Shown piece by piece: positions 52,483 through 61,642 of a stretch of DNA of 64,000 nucleotides; the first letter of the stretch is position 1; every line of letters begins with the position of its first letter. Under the pieces are notes generated by a model. It was not told the DNA's origin and searched no databases. It worked only from the letters and a program-made list of their open reading frames with translations. The position numbers were made by a program, and so were the translations under genes. Source of the stretch: Streptomyces scabiei 87.22 (GTDB lineage: Bacteria > Actinomycetota > Actinomycetes > Streptomycetales > Streptomycetaceae); contig NC_013929.1 of NCBI RefSeq assembly GCF_000091305.1, positions 4,588,001-4,652,000 of the forward strand, written 5' to 3'.

Positions 52483-53577
52483 TCACGCCGCCTCACCCCT
52501 GACCGCGACCCGCTCCCAGAAGCCCTCGCAGAAGCGCGCGAGCGGTCCGCGCGGGGCGCCGCCCGGTGGTCTGCCGCCGTCCGGCAGACCGGCCTCGGTG
52601 GGCACCTCGCCCGCGAGCGGAAGCCCCAGCAGGCGGGCCACCTCGTGGTCGCCGAGTCCCGGGGCGTACGGCCCGCGGACCGCGACACGGAGATCGCGCA
52701 GGACCATGCCGAAGGCGGAGGCGACACGGGAGGCGGCGGCGACCGCGCGCAGTTCGGCGGGGACGACCAGGAGAGCGAGGTCGAGCTGGGCGAGTGCCTC
52801 GGCGACGCCCTCGTCGATGCGGCGCGGCAGGTCGACGACGACCGCCCCGCCGCGCCGCCGGCCCGCGGCGAGGACCGCCCGCACGGCCTGGGGCGGGACG
52901 GCGACGGCGTCGCCCCGGTCCCAGCTCAGCACGCGCAGGGAGTGCAGTTCCGGCAGCGACTCCTCCAGGGCGCCGCCGCCGACCCGGCCGCGCGAGGCGG
53001 CGAAGGCGGGCCAGCGCAGTCCGTCGGCGCTCTCGCCGCCCAGGAGCACGTCCAGGCCGCCGCCCAGCGGATCGGCGTCCACGAGTAGGGTCCGTGTGCC
53101 CTGCCGCGCCGAGGTGACGGCGAGAGCGCAGGCCAGTGTGGACGCGCCGGCCCCGCCCCGGCCGCCGATCACGCCGACGGTGAGCGCGGGCCGGCCGACG
53201 CCCTCCGCCACGTCGGCGATGCGGTCGACCAGCCACTGTTCGCCGTCGGGCAGCATCAGGACGTGGTCGGCGCCGATCCGCACGGCCCGCTGCCAGACAC
53301 CGGAGTCGTCCTGGTCCTTGCCGACGAGCACGACTCCTCGTCGGCGCGTGGCACCGCGCAGTCTCCGTGCCGCGTCGTCGCCGACGAGCACCAGAGGCGC
53401 CGCCTCCCACCGGCCCCGGCCCTCGGGCACCCCGTGGTGGACCTCCGGCCTGGCGCCCGCCGCCGCGCAGAGGCGCAACAGGTCGTCCAGCAGCTCCACG
53501 TCCTCGGTGACGATCAACGGCCGGCCCTGCCGCCCCTCGGCGGCGGGCGGCCGGTCGTCGGTGATGGCTCCCGCCAT
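52483..53577 (-). CDS. ssd: Septum-site-determining/CpaE-like protein (Ssd)
   Basis: 364 residues from ATG 53577. N-terminal receiver-like region, then a MinD/ParA-type ATPase domain with deviant Walker A GGRGGAGASTLA (the usual lysines are missing), LLVDADPLGGGLDVLLGG and VVVDLPRRIDEGV. This matches Ssd (Rv3660c) and CpaE, which localise Tad machinery and, in mycobacteria, affect septation. First gene of the operon. Confidence 0.85.
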   Translation of the reverse strand: MAGAITDDRPPAAEGRQGRPLIVTEDVELLDDLLRLCAAAGARPEVHHGVPEGRGRWEAAPLVLVGDDAARRLRGATRRRGVVLVGKDQDDSGVWQRAVRIGADHVLMLPDGEQWLVDRIADVAEGVGRPALTVGVIGGRGGAGASTLACALAVTSARQGTRTLLVDADPLGGGLDVLLGGESADGLRWPAFAASRGRVGGGALEESLPELHSLRVLSWDRGDAVAVPPQAVRAVLAAGRRRGGAVVVDLPRRIDEGVAEALAQLDLALLVVPAELRAVAAASRVASAFGMVLRDLRVAVRGPYAPGLGDHEVARLLGLPLAGEVPTEAGLPDGGRPPGGAPRGPLARFCEGFWERVAVRGEAA

Positions 53578-53614
53578 GTTTCCCAGCCCCTTCACTGCTT
53601 CGCCCGGGGCGCTC

Positions 53615-53677
53615 CGCGTGATCGGCGTGCTCCATGTGATCCGCGTGATCGGCATGATCCGCGTGATCCATGTGGTC
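53615..53677. repeat. Seven tandem 9-bp repeats
   Basis: Degenerate 9-bp units (CGCGTGATC, GGCATGATC, CATGTGATC and variants) repeat seven times starting 38 bp upstream of the ssd start codon. In one minus-strand frame they would read DHADHM, but no gene uses that frame. They could be a regulator-binding array or slipped-strand duplications. Confidence 0.7.
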
Positions 53678-53980
53678 CGAATCGCGAGCGCCCGTGGTCA
53701 ACTCCTGTGCGGGGGCCGGTGATCGGCCGCCGTCCGGGCGGCCGACGGATACCGGCCCCACGCATCCGGAAACGGAACCGGCCGTGAAGAGGCCGCCGTC
53801 GGGATGCGCTGCAATCACGGTGCGGCGATCTCGGAAATGATGTGGATCATGGTCTAAATCTGTGGACAACTCGATGGCTGTGAATATCTCCGTCACCCGA
53901 ACAGGCGACTCCGGAACGACTTCCGCAGCGCAGCCCCACGACTACGGAGAGTGACGTATCCTGCGTTGAGGCACAGGAAA

Positions 53981-54010
53981 GCCCACGAGGCTCGGAGAGG
54001 CTTCGTGGGC
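53981..54010. terminator. Imperfect hairpin
   Basis: GCCCACGAGGC (53981-53991) and GCTTCGTGGGC (54000-54010) form a stem with one G-T type mismatch. Non-coding; possible attenuator or terminator. Confidence 0.5.
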
Positions 54011-54044
54011 CGGGTCGCGGAGGGAGAAACGCATGCGGACATGC

Positions 54045-54079
54045 GACGACCCCCACCGGGGGGGAGAGTGGGGGTCGTC
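54045..54079. terminator. Perfect 12-bp hairpin
   Basis: GACGACCCCCAC (54045-54056) pairs exactly with GTGGGGGTCGTC (54068-54079) around an 11-base G-rich loop. The C/G-rich stem is followed by TTCACGG; likely terminator between the repeat region and the HAD gene. Confidence 0.65.
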
Positions 54080-54214
54080 TTCACGGCCGACTCGGGGGGG
54101 GAGGAGCCGGACCGCGTTAGCACGGTCGCGAACGATCCGTGACTTCCATGGTGTACCCGAGAGGCATCTCAGGCAAACCCACGCGCCCCACACTAGCCCG
54201 AATGGCGGGCGCAT

Positions 54215-55039
54215 ATGCTCGGCGTCGTGGAAAACCACTCCTTGCCCCGCACAGCGGCCTTCTTTGACCTGGACAAGACGGTCATTGCGAAGTCGAGCAC
54301 GCTCACCTTCAGCAAGTCGTTCTACCAAGGCGGCCTGATCAACCGCAGAGCCGCCCTGCGGACGGCGTACATCCAGTTCGTGTTCCTCGCGGGCGGCGCC
54401 GACCACGACCAGATGGAGCGGATGCGGAAGTATCTGTCCGCGCTCTGCCGCGGCTGGAACGTCCAGCAGGTGAAGGACATCGTCGCCGAGACCCTGCACG
54501 ACCTGATCGACCCGATCATCTACGACGAGGCCGCCTCCCTCATCGAGGAGCACCACACCGCCGGGCGCGACGTCGTCATCGTCTCCACCTCCGGCGCCGA
54601 GGTGGTCGAGCCGATCGGCGAGCTCCTGGGCGCCGACCGGGTGGTGGCGACCCGGATGGTCGTCGGCGACGACGGCTGTTTCACCGGGGAAGTGGAGTAC
54701 TACGCCTACGGCCCGACCAAGGCCCAGGCGATCCGGGACCTCGCCGAGTCCGAGGAGTACGACCTCGCACACTGCTACGCGTACAGCGACTCGGCGACGG
54801 ACCTGCCGATGCTGGAGGCCGTGGGGCACCCGCACGCGGTGAACCCGGACCGGACCCTGCGCAGGGAGGCCCTCGCACGCGGGTGGCCCATCCTCGACTT
54901 CCACCGCCCGGTGCGCCTCAAGCAGCGTCTGGCCGTGCCGCCGCGTCCCGCCCTGCTCGCGGCCGCCGCCATAGGCGCCGCGGCGGCCACCGCCGGTCTC
55001 GTCTGGTACGCGAGCCGGCGCCGGGTGGCGACGGCCTGA
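54215..55039 (+). CDS. HAD-IB family phosphatase with C-terminal membrane helix
   Basis: 274 residues from ATG 54215. HAD motif I is AAFFDLDKTVIA; motif II VIVSTSGAEVV; motif III/IV with YSDSATDLPMLEAVGHP. Cap inserted between I and II, as in SerB-like class IB enzymes. A C-terminal hydrophobic stretch (LLAAAAIGAAAATAGLVWYA) suggests membrane anchoring. The family acts on phosphoserine or small phospho-lipids (LPA-phosphatase-like). It precedes the gene block leading to acs; a homologue lies beside ssd in mycobacteria as well. Confidence 0.88.
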   Translation: MLGVVENHSLPRTAAFFDLDKTVIAKSSTLTFSKSFYQGGLINRRAALRTAYIQFVFLAGGADHDQMERMRKYLSALCRGWNVQQVKDIVAETLHDLIDPIIYDEAASLIEEHHTAGRDVVIVSTSGAEVVEPIGELLGADRVVATRMVVGDDGCFTGEVEYYAYGPTKAQAIRDLAESEEYDLAHCYAYSDSATDLPMLEAVGHPHAVNPDRTLRREALARGWPILDFHRPVRLKQRLAVPPRPALLAAAAIGAAAATAGLVWYASRRRVATA

Positions 55040-55433
55040 CCCGGGTGGCCTCGTCGCCACGGTCGATTCACGCTGTTTGAACCTAAAAGTAAAGAAGCAC
55101 ATCGAGGGGTTCCGCTTGTCCCGATCCTGGAGTAGAAAGGATTCAAGGCCCGCGAGACCAAAGGACATCCGAGAGGATCACCTTTAAAAACTCATTTTGG
55201 CCCCACGGACCTAGCATGAACACCAGGCACCCACGCGACGTCGACCCGTCGATTACGGGCCAGCCGCACCAGGTCACGGGCCATAGTTCCCGGCCTGATG
55301 GGCATATATCGAGGACGCTTGGTAACCAGGTGAACATGCCAGCGGCGGTACGAATTCTCGTACCGCCGCAACCCTTTCCCGGGGGTTCTCCGCCGGTTTC
55401 CCCAACAGCCGAGTCCCCAGGTCCCCGCCGCGC
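55040..55433. other. Intergenic region, no gene seen
   Basis: 394 bp between the HAD gene and the convergent Fic-like gene. AT-richer than neighbours near 55,080-55,200 (TAAAAGTAAAGAAGC, AAAAACTCATTTTGG). No convincing ORF on either strand; contains one strong hairpin. Confidence 0.5.
55342..55369. terminator. Perfect 12-bp hairpin with ATTC loop
   Basis: GCGGCGGTACGA (55342-55353) pairs exactly with TCGTACCGCCGC (55358-55369). It lies between convergent genes and probably terminates the minus-strand Fic-like transcript. Confidence 0.75.
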
Positions 55434-56267
55434 CTACGCGGCTCCGCGCTGCAACGCCTCGCACACCGCCGTCGACTCGCGCGCACCCAGTTCGACGGCC
55501 CTGCCGCAGTGGGCGATCCAGGCGGCCATGCCCTCCGGCCTGCCGGAGACGTAGCCGTCGAGGGCGGCCACATAGGCGGCGCGGCCGAGTTCCGCGTGGC
55601 CCACCTCCGCCGGGCACACCGACTTGGGGTCCAGCCCGCTGCCGATCAGGACGATGCGCTCGGCGGCGCGCGCGACGAGGCCGTTGTGACTGCCGAAGGG
55701 CCGCAGCGCGAGCAGTTCGCCGTGGACGATCGCGGCGGTCACCAGGGCAGGGGCCGAACCGCCCCGGATGATCAGCCCGGAGAGGCCGTCGAGACGTCCG
55801 GCGACCTCGGCGGCACCCGGCAGCGGAAGCTCGATCAGGGGCTCGTCGGCCTGCTCCCCGTCCTGCCGGGGCCGTCCCACGCGCGCGTCGTCATGGCCGG
55901 CCGCCACCAGATGCAGCCGCGCCAGCACCCGCAGCGGGGACTGCCGCCAGATCGACAGCAGTTGGCCCGCCTCGGCGCTCAGCCGCAGCGCGGCACCCAT
56001 GGTGCGGGCCTCGTCGTCCCCGTCCTGGCCGCTGAAGTCCGTGCGGCGGCGCACCTCTTCTAGGGCCCAGTCGGCGCCGGACAGCGCCGCCGAGCCACGC
56101 GCGCCGCGCAGGGCCGCCTCGGAGGTGACCGCGTTGCTCCGGCGCCGCATGACGCGGTGGCCGTAGACGCGGTCGACGGCCTTGCGCACGGACTCCACGG
56201 ACTCGGCCACGCCGGGAAGCTCTGCCAGGGCCGCGAGCGGATCGGCGGCCGCACCAGTCGTACTCAT
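55434..56267 (-). CDS. Fic/DOC-like domain protein (degenerate motif)
   Basis: 277 residues from ATG 56267. A helical protein; the segment HGELLALRPFGSHNGLVARA (about 200-220) resembles the Fic motif HPFx(D/E)GNGRxxR but lacks His, Gly-Asn-Gly and the first Arg, so AMPylation activity is doubtful. Regions ALRGARGSAALSGADWALEE and FSGQDG correspond to the N-terminal helical part. Such proteins are often mis-annotated as oxidoreductases in Streptomyces. Divergent from the ParA-like gene at 56367. Confidence 0.65.
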   Translation of the reverse strand: MSTTGAAADPLAALAELPGVAESVESVRKAVDRVYGHRVMRRRSNAVTSEAALRGARGSAALSGADWALEEVRRRTDFSGQDGDDEARTMGAALRLSAEAGQLLSIWRQSPLRVLARLHLVAAGHDDARVGRPRQDGEQADEPLIELPLPGAAEVAGRLDGLSGLIIRGGSAPALVTAAIVHGELLALRPFGSHNGLVARAAERIVLIGSGLDPKSVCPAEVGHAELGRAAYVAALDGYVSGRPEGMAAWIAHCGRAVELGARESTAVCEALQRGAA

Positions 56268-56366
56268 GAGTACGACAGTACGCGCACTCGCCACCGACCC
56301 TCGAAGGAGTGGTCTTCCGTCGCCGCACGGACACCCTCGGCGCTCACCCCACTACCGTTAGTGAAC

Positions 56367-57347
56367 ATGAAAATTGCTTTCGTCGGGAAGGGCGGGAGTG
56401 GCAAGACCACGCTGTCCTCCCTGTTCATCCGCCACCTCGCCGCCTCCGGAGCCCCGGTCGTCGCCGTCGACGCCGACATCAACCAGCACCTGGGCGCCGC
56501 CCTCGGTCTGGACGAGTCGGAGGCCGCCGAACTGCCCGCGATGGGCGACCGGCTGGCACTGATCAAGAACCACCTGCGCGGTTCCAACCCCCGGATCGCC
56601 TCCGCCGAGACGATGATCAAGACCAGCCCGCCCGGCGACGGCTCGCGCCTGGTGCGGATCTGCGAGCCCAACGCCATCTACGACGCCTGTGCCCGTCCGG
56701 TGGAACTCGACGGCGGGGCCGTCCGTCTGATGGTCACGGGCCCCTTCAGCGACGCCGACCTGGGGGTCGCCTGCTACCACTCCAAGACGGGTGCGGTGGA
56801 GCTGTTCCTGAACCACCTGGTGGACGGCCGCGACGAGTACGTGGTGGTCGACATGACGGCCGGTTCGGACTCCTTCGCGTCCGGCATGTTCACGCGCTTC
56901 GACATGACCTTCCTCGTCGCCGAGCCGACCCGCAGGGGCGTCTCCGTCTACCGCCAGTACAAGGAGTACGCCAGTGACTACGGCGTCGCCCTGAAGGTCG
57001 TCGGCAACAAGGTGCGGGGCGACGACGACCTCGACTTCCTCCGTTCCGAGGTCGGCGACGACCTGCTGGTGACCTTCGGGCACTCGGACTGGGTGCGCGC
57101 CCTGGAGAAGGGGCGCCCGCCCCGCTTCGAGCGCCTGGAGGCGCCCAACCGGGAGGCCCTGCGCGCGCTGCACGAAGCCGCCGACGCCACGTACGAGCTG
57201 CGCGACTGGGAGCGCTACACCCGGCAGATGGCGCACTTCCACCTGAAGAACGCGAGCAGCTGGGGCAACGAGCGGACGGGGTCCGACCTGGCCGCGCAGA
57301 TCGACCCCGAGTTCGTGCTCACCGAGGACGTCGCGGCCAGGGTCTGA
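56367..57347 (+). CDS. CooC/ParA-like P-loop ATPase
   Basis: 326 residues from ATG 56367. Deviant Walker A KIAFVGKGGSGKTTLSSLFI with both lysines, as in MinD/ParA/CooC. Switch region VVAVDADINQHLGAALGL, then VDMTAGSDSFASGMFTRFD. CooC-type ATPases load metals into enzymes or act as partition-like switches. No metal-enzyme gene adjoins it, so the client is unknown. Confidence 0.85.
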   Translation: MKIAFVGKGGSGKTTLSSLFIRHLAASGAPVVAVDADINQHLGAALGLDESEAAELPAMGDRLALIKNHLRGSNPRIASAETMIKTSPPGDGSRLVRICEPNAIYDACARPVELDGGAVRLMVTGPFSDADLGVACYHSKTGAVELFLNHLVDGRDEYVVVDMTAGSDSFASGMFTRFDMTFLVAEPTRRGVSVYRQYKEYASDYGVALKVVGNKVRGDDDLDFLRSEVGDDLLVTFGHSDWVRALEKGRPPRFERLEAPNREALRALHEAADATYELRDWERYTRQMAHFHLKNASSWGNERTGSDLAAQIDPEFVLTEDVAARV

Positions 57348-57440
57348 GCCCGGGCGCCCGTTCAGCGCAGGGCCGACCCCTGCCCTGGCCCGGCTCCGGG
57401 CCCCGACCTGGCCGCCTCCACCCCCGCGCGCCGGCGCCGC

Positions 57441-58751
57441 TCAGTCCTTCGGCCTGGCCGCCGGAGCTCCCGGAACCCCCTTCGGGGCCGGTGCCGGTCC
57501 GGCGGAGAGGAAGCTCTTCCAGCCCCTCGTCGGCGCCTGCCCGACCCCCAGGGTGCTCAGTCTGTCCAGGACCTCCGGGTCCTGGGCGTCGAGCCAGTCG
57601 GCCAGCTGCCGGAAGGAGACGCAGCGCACGTCGGCCTTGCCGCAGACCGCCTCGATCGTCTCCTCGACGGCACGCATGTAGACGCCGCCGTTCCAGGACT
57701 CGAAGTGGTTGCCGATGATCAGGGGCGCACGGTTGCCCTCGTAGGCGCGCTCGAAGCCGGCGAGCAGTCCGTCGCGGAACTGATCACCCCAGTGCTCCCG
57801 TTGCCCCGCCGCCCCGGCCCGGGCCCCGGACTGGTTGACGTAGAAGTTGTAGTCCATGGTCAGCGTCTCGAATTCGCGGCCCGGGACGGGGACGAGTTGC
57901 ATCGACAAGTCCCACAGCCCGTCCTTCTTCTCGGGCCAGACCTGGTCCTTGACACCGCTGGTGTCGTAGCGGAAGCCGAGTTCACGGGCCGCGCGCATGA
58001 AGTTCGTCCGGCCTTCCAGGCAGGGCGTGCGGGCGCCGATCAGCTCCTTGTCGTAGTCGAAGGGCAGCGGCTCGGCCTCGCCCGTGCCGGTGTTGGTCTT
58101 CCACGCCTTCACGAACGCCTTGGCCTGGGTGATCTCGCTCTTCCACTCCTCGGCCGACCACTCGCCGACCCCGCCGCCGGCACCGCAGAAGTGGCCGTTG
58201 AAGTGCGTGCCGATCTCGTTGCCCTCCAGCCACGCGCCCCGCAGCTGGTCCACGGTGTCCTTGATTCCGCGGACGTCGTTGAAGCCGATGTCCGAGCGGC
58301 CCGGGGAGTGCTGGGGCGGGCGGTACAGGTCCCGCTTCTCCTCCGGCAGCATGTACACGCCGCTGAGGAAGTACGTCATGGTGGCGTTGTTGGCCCGTGC
58401 CACCTTGCGGAAGTGCGAGAAGAGCCGCTGGCTGTCCTCCCCCGCGCCGTCCCAGGAGAACACCACGAACTGCGGGGGCTTCTGACCGGGCTTCAGGCGT
58501 GCGGGCCTCGGGAGGTGGGGCTGCACGCCGGTGTACGCGGTGGAGCCGTCGCCGATCAGACGGACCGCCGTCTTCGGCGGTGCCGGCACACCCTCCTTCG
58601 TGGCGGACACGCCCCGGTCCTCCTTCCCCGTTCTTCCGGTGCCGGATGAGCCGGTGGTGCCCGCCGGCTCACCGATTCCGCATCCGGCGAGCGCCGCGGC
58701 GCAGGTCGCGGCGAGCGTGACACCGGCGGTGATCCTCTGGGTGACGGCCAT
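57441..58751 (-). CDS. Polysaccharide-deacetylase-like lipoprotein
   Basis: 436 residues from ATG 58751 (MAVTQRITAG). Signal peptide with lipobox ALAGC. The NodB-like fold has VVFSWDGAGED in place of the usual TFDDGP, THFNGHFCG for the metal His pair, and LGFRYDTSGVKDQVW. The altered catalytic Asp motif makes classical deacetylation uncertain. C-terminal Pro/Ala tail. Likely cell-envelope hydrolase or binding protein. Confidence 0.8.
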   Translation of the reverse strand: MAVTQRITAGVTLAATCAAALAGCGIGEPAGTTGSSGTGRTGKEDRGVSATKEGVPAPPKTAVRLIGDGSTAYTGVQPHLPRPARLKPGQKPPQFVVFSWDGAGEDSQRLFSHFRKVARANNATMTYFLSGVYMLPEEKRDLYRPPQHSPGRSDIGFNDVRGIKDTVDQLRGAWLEGNEIGTHFNGHFCGAGGGVGEWSAEEWKSEITQAKAFVKAWKTNTGTGEAEPLPFDYDKELIGARTPCLEGRTNFMRAARELGFRYDTSGVKDQVWPEKKDGLWDLSMQLVPVPGREFETLTMDYNFYVNQSGARAGAAGQREHWGDQFRDGLLAGFERAYEGNRAPLIIGNHFESWNGGVYMRAVEETIEAVCGKADVRCVSFRQLADWLDAQDPEVLDRLSTLGVGQAPTRGWKSFLSAGPAPAPKGVPGAPAARPKD

Positions 58752-59015
58752 GTTCCGCCCACCTTCTTCCTTGGCTCGGGAGCAGAGCGGCCAAGGTCGC
58801 ACAGAGTTCCGATCATGATTAATACGACAAGCCGATGAAATGCTCCATTCATCCTCCCGAGTGATCTAATGACCTATTTGCGGCTAATGTTCTTGCACAT
58901 CCTTTACTCTGCATTACGATTCGTTTACTGAGCGTTGAGAATTCCCGCCACTGAAACGCCGTGCCCCACGGCCGCGACCCACGCGACCGCGCAGCCCCGG
59001 AGGAGACGGGAGACC

Positions 59016-61472
59016 ATGTCCGCCTGCGTCCCCACCCACGCCACCGACCCGGACCCGAACCGGACGGAGTGTGATCACCAACCGCACAGCCCCCCGGAGG
59101 GACCGCGTCGCCGGTTCCGTGTCCCGGCCGCCGATCTGTCGGCCTCCATCGCGGTCTTCCTGATCGCTCTCCCCCTGTCCCTGGGCATCGCCCTGGCCAC
59201 CGACGCCCCGCTCCAGGCCGGACTGGTCGCCGCCGCCGTCGGCGGTCTCGTCGCCGGGCGCCTGGGCGGCTCCCCGCTGCAGGTCAGCGGCCCGGCGGCG
59301 GGTCTCACCGTCGTCACCGCCGACCTGATCCACCAGTACGGCTGGCGCACCACCTGCGCCATCACCGTCCTCGCCGGCCTCGCGCAGCTGGGCCTGGCCC
59401 AGCTGCGCGTGGCACGTTCGGCGCTCGCCGTCAGCCCCGCGATCGTGCACGGCATGCTCGCCGGCATCGGTGTCACCATCGCCGTCGCCCAGCTCCACAT
59501 CGTGCTCGGCGGCACCCCGCAGAGTTCGGTCAGCGCCAACATCGGTGCTCTGCCCGCCCAGTTGGCCCATCTGGACCCCGCCGCGGTCTCCGTGAGCGTC
59601 CTCACCCTCGTCCTGCTGCTCGCCTGGCCGCACCTGCCCGGCCGCGTCGGCCGGCGGCTGCGCATCGTCCCGGCCGCCCTCGTGGCCGTCGCGGGCGCCA
59701 CGGCCGCCGCCTCGATCGCCGCCCTGAGCCTGCCCAAGGTCGACCTTCCGTCCTGGCGGAGCCATGCCCTGGCCGGCGTGCCCGACGGACCGGTGCTCGG
59801 CATCCTCGCCGCCGTGCTCACCACCACCCTGGTGTGCAGCGTGCAGTCGCTCCTCGGCGCCGTCGCCATGGACAAGCTGGTGGCGGGACGGACCGACGTG
59901 GGACGCTCGGACCTCGGCCGGGAGCTGCGCGGCCAGGGCGCGGCCAACGTCGTCTCCGGCATCCTCGGCGGCCTGCCCATCGCCGGCGTCGCCGTCCGCA
60001 GCACCGCCAACGTCCGCGCCGGCGCCACCAGCAGGCACTCCACGATGCTGCACGGCGTCTGGGTGGTGGCGGCCGCACTGTTCCTGGTCCCCTGCCTGGA
60101 GCTGATCCCCCTCGCCTCACTCGCCGCCCTCGTGATGGCCGTCGGCGTCCAGATGGTCTCCCTGCACCACATCCGCACGGTGACCCGTCACCGCGAGGTG
60201 CTGGTCTACGCCGTCACCACCTTCGGTGTCGTCGCGCTGGGCGTCCTGGAGGGGGTCGCGCTCGGTATCGCCGTGGCCGTCGGCGTCGCCCTGCACCGCC
60301 TCACCCGTACGCGCATCACGCACGAGGAGGAGGACGGGGTCCATCACGTCCATGTGCGCGGCCAGTTGACGTTCCTCGCCGTGCCGCGCCTCAGCCGCGC
60401 CCTGCACCAGGTCCCGCGCTCGGCGCCCGCCGTCGTGGAGCTGGACGGATCGTTCATGGACCACGCGGCGTACGAGTCGCTGCAGGACTGGCAGCAGGCG
60501 CACCAGGCGCACGGGGGCTCCGTCGAGATCACCGGACGCGCCGGTACCCGGATCGCCGAACCCGCCGGCACCTCGGCGGCCGGCTGCCGCTGCCGGCCCT
60601 GGACACCGTGGCGCAATCACCAGTGCGAGGCCCCGTCGACCCCGGCCGCGGGCACGCCCCGGGAGAGGGCGGCCGAGGGGCCGCGCGGTCATCAACTGGC
60701 CCGTGGCATCAGTGCGTTCCAGCAGAACACCGCTCCGCTGGTCCGGGATGAGCTGGCCCGGCTGGCGCGCGAGGGGCAGCAGCCCTCGCAGCTGTTCCTG
60801 ACCTGCGCCGACTCCCGGCTCGTCACGTCGATGATCACCTCCAGCGGTCCCGGCGACCTCTTCGTCGTACGCAACGTCGGCAACCTGGTGCCACTGCCCG
60901 GCGAGGAGAGCGGCGACGACTCGGTGGCGGCGGCGATCGAGTACGCCGTGGACGTGCTGCACGTCCGGTCGATCACGGTCTGCGGGCACTCCGGCTGCGG
61001 AGCGATGCAGGCCCTGCTCAAGACCGACCCGCACGGCGCGCAGTCCCCCCTCAAGCGCTGGCTGCGGCACGGCAGGCCCAGCCTGGACCGCGCGACCGAC
61101 AAGAACCGCCCCTGGGCCCGTCTGGCGGGCCGCGAACCGGCCGATGCCGTCGAACAGCTGTGCCTGACCAACGTCATCCAGCAACTGGAACACCTGAGAG
61201 CCCACGACTCCGTCGCCCGTGCCCTGCGCGACGGCGCGCTCGAACTGCACGGGATGTACTTCCACGTGGGCGAGGCACAGGCGTACCTGCTCACCGAGGA
61301 GGCTCCGGACGGCGGAGTCTTCGACCGGGTCTCCCCCACGGCCGCGACGACGGACCGGGCAGGTACCGCAGACCCGGCACGTACGGCAGGTACGGCAGGT
61401 ACGGCAGGTACGGCAGACCCGACCGGGACGCCCGGCTCGACCGGAACGGTCCTGCACGACACGCGCGCGTGA
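59016..61472 (+). CDS. SulP anion transporter fused to beta-carbonic anhydrase
   Basis: 818 residues from ATG 59016; an AGGAGA ribosome site precedes it. Residues about 35-430 are a SulP/SLC26 transporter (LSASIAVFLIALPLSLGIAL; GLVAGRLGGSPLQVSGPAAG). A short STAS-like part follows (TFLAVPRLSRALHQVP, LDGSFMDHAAYESL). Residues about 570-760 are a beta-carbonic anhydrase with zinc ligands in TCADSR and CGHSGCGAMQ. The tail is a GTAGTAG repeat. Such fusions probably move bicarbonate and interconvert it with CO2 at the membrane. Confidence 0.92.
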   Translation: MSACVPTHATDPDPNRTECDHQPHSPPEGPRRRFRVPAADLSASIAVFLIALPLSLGIALATDAPLQAGLVAAAVGGLVAGRLGGSPLQVSGPAAGLTVVTADLIHQYGWRTTCAITVLAGLAQLGLAQLRVARSALAVSPAIVHGMLAGIGVTIAVAQLHIVLGGTPQSSVSANIGALPAQLAHLDPAAVSVSVLTLVLLLAWPHLPGRVGRRLRIVPAALVAVAGATAAASIAALSLPKVDLPSWRSHALAGVPDGPVLGILAAVLTTTLVCSVQSLLGAVAMDKLVAGRTDVGRSDLGRELRGQGAANVVSGILGGLPIAGVAVRSTANVRAGATSRHSTMLHGVWVVAAALFLVPCLELIPLASLAALVMAVGVQMVSLHHIRTVTRHREVLVYAVTTFGVVALGVLEGVALGIAVAVGVALHRLTRTRITHEEEDGVHHVHVRGQLTFLAVPRLSRALHQVPRSAPAVVELDGSFMDHAAYESLQDWQQAHQAHGGSVEITGRAGTRIAEPAGTSAAGCRCRPWTPWRNHQCEAPSTPAAGTPRERAAEGPRGHQLARGISAFQQNTAPLVRDELARLAREGQQPSQLFLTCADSRLVTSMITSSGPGDLFVVRNVGNLVPLPGEESGDDSVAAAIEYAVDVLHVRSITVCGHSGCGAMQALLKTDPHGAQSPLKRWLRHGRPSLDRATDKNRPWARLAGREPADAVEQLCLTNVIQQLEHLRAHDSVARALRDGALELHGMYFHVGEAQAYLLTEEAPDGGVFDRVSPTAATTDRAGTADPARTAGTAGTAGTADPTGTPGSTGTVLHDTRA

Positions 61473-61642
61473 ACCGATCTCCGTCCGGGTCCGTGGGAAC
61501 GGGTGGCGTCCTGGCCGCGGGGCCACCCGCCCACAGGTCTAAACCAATCAGAGGAAGACCCTTGTCATCGGGGGTCCGGGTCTGATGAGCTGTGGCCTGG
61601 GACACAACGGTCGCCCCGGCAAAGCACCGTAAGGGAGATGTC

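Larger units (their letters stand above)
53578..54214. other. Promoter region between Tad operon and HAD gene
   Basis: 637 bp without a supported gene. It holds the seven 9-bp repeats (53615-53677), an AT-rich stretch near 53,830-53,890 (GATGTGGATCATGG, TCTAAATCTGTGG), and two hairpins. The Tad operon reads left and the HAD gene reads right, so both promoters should be here. Confidence 0.5.
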
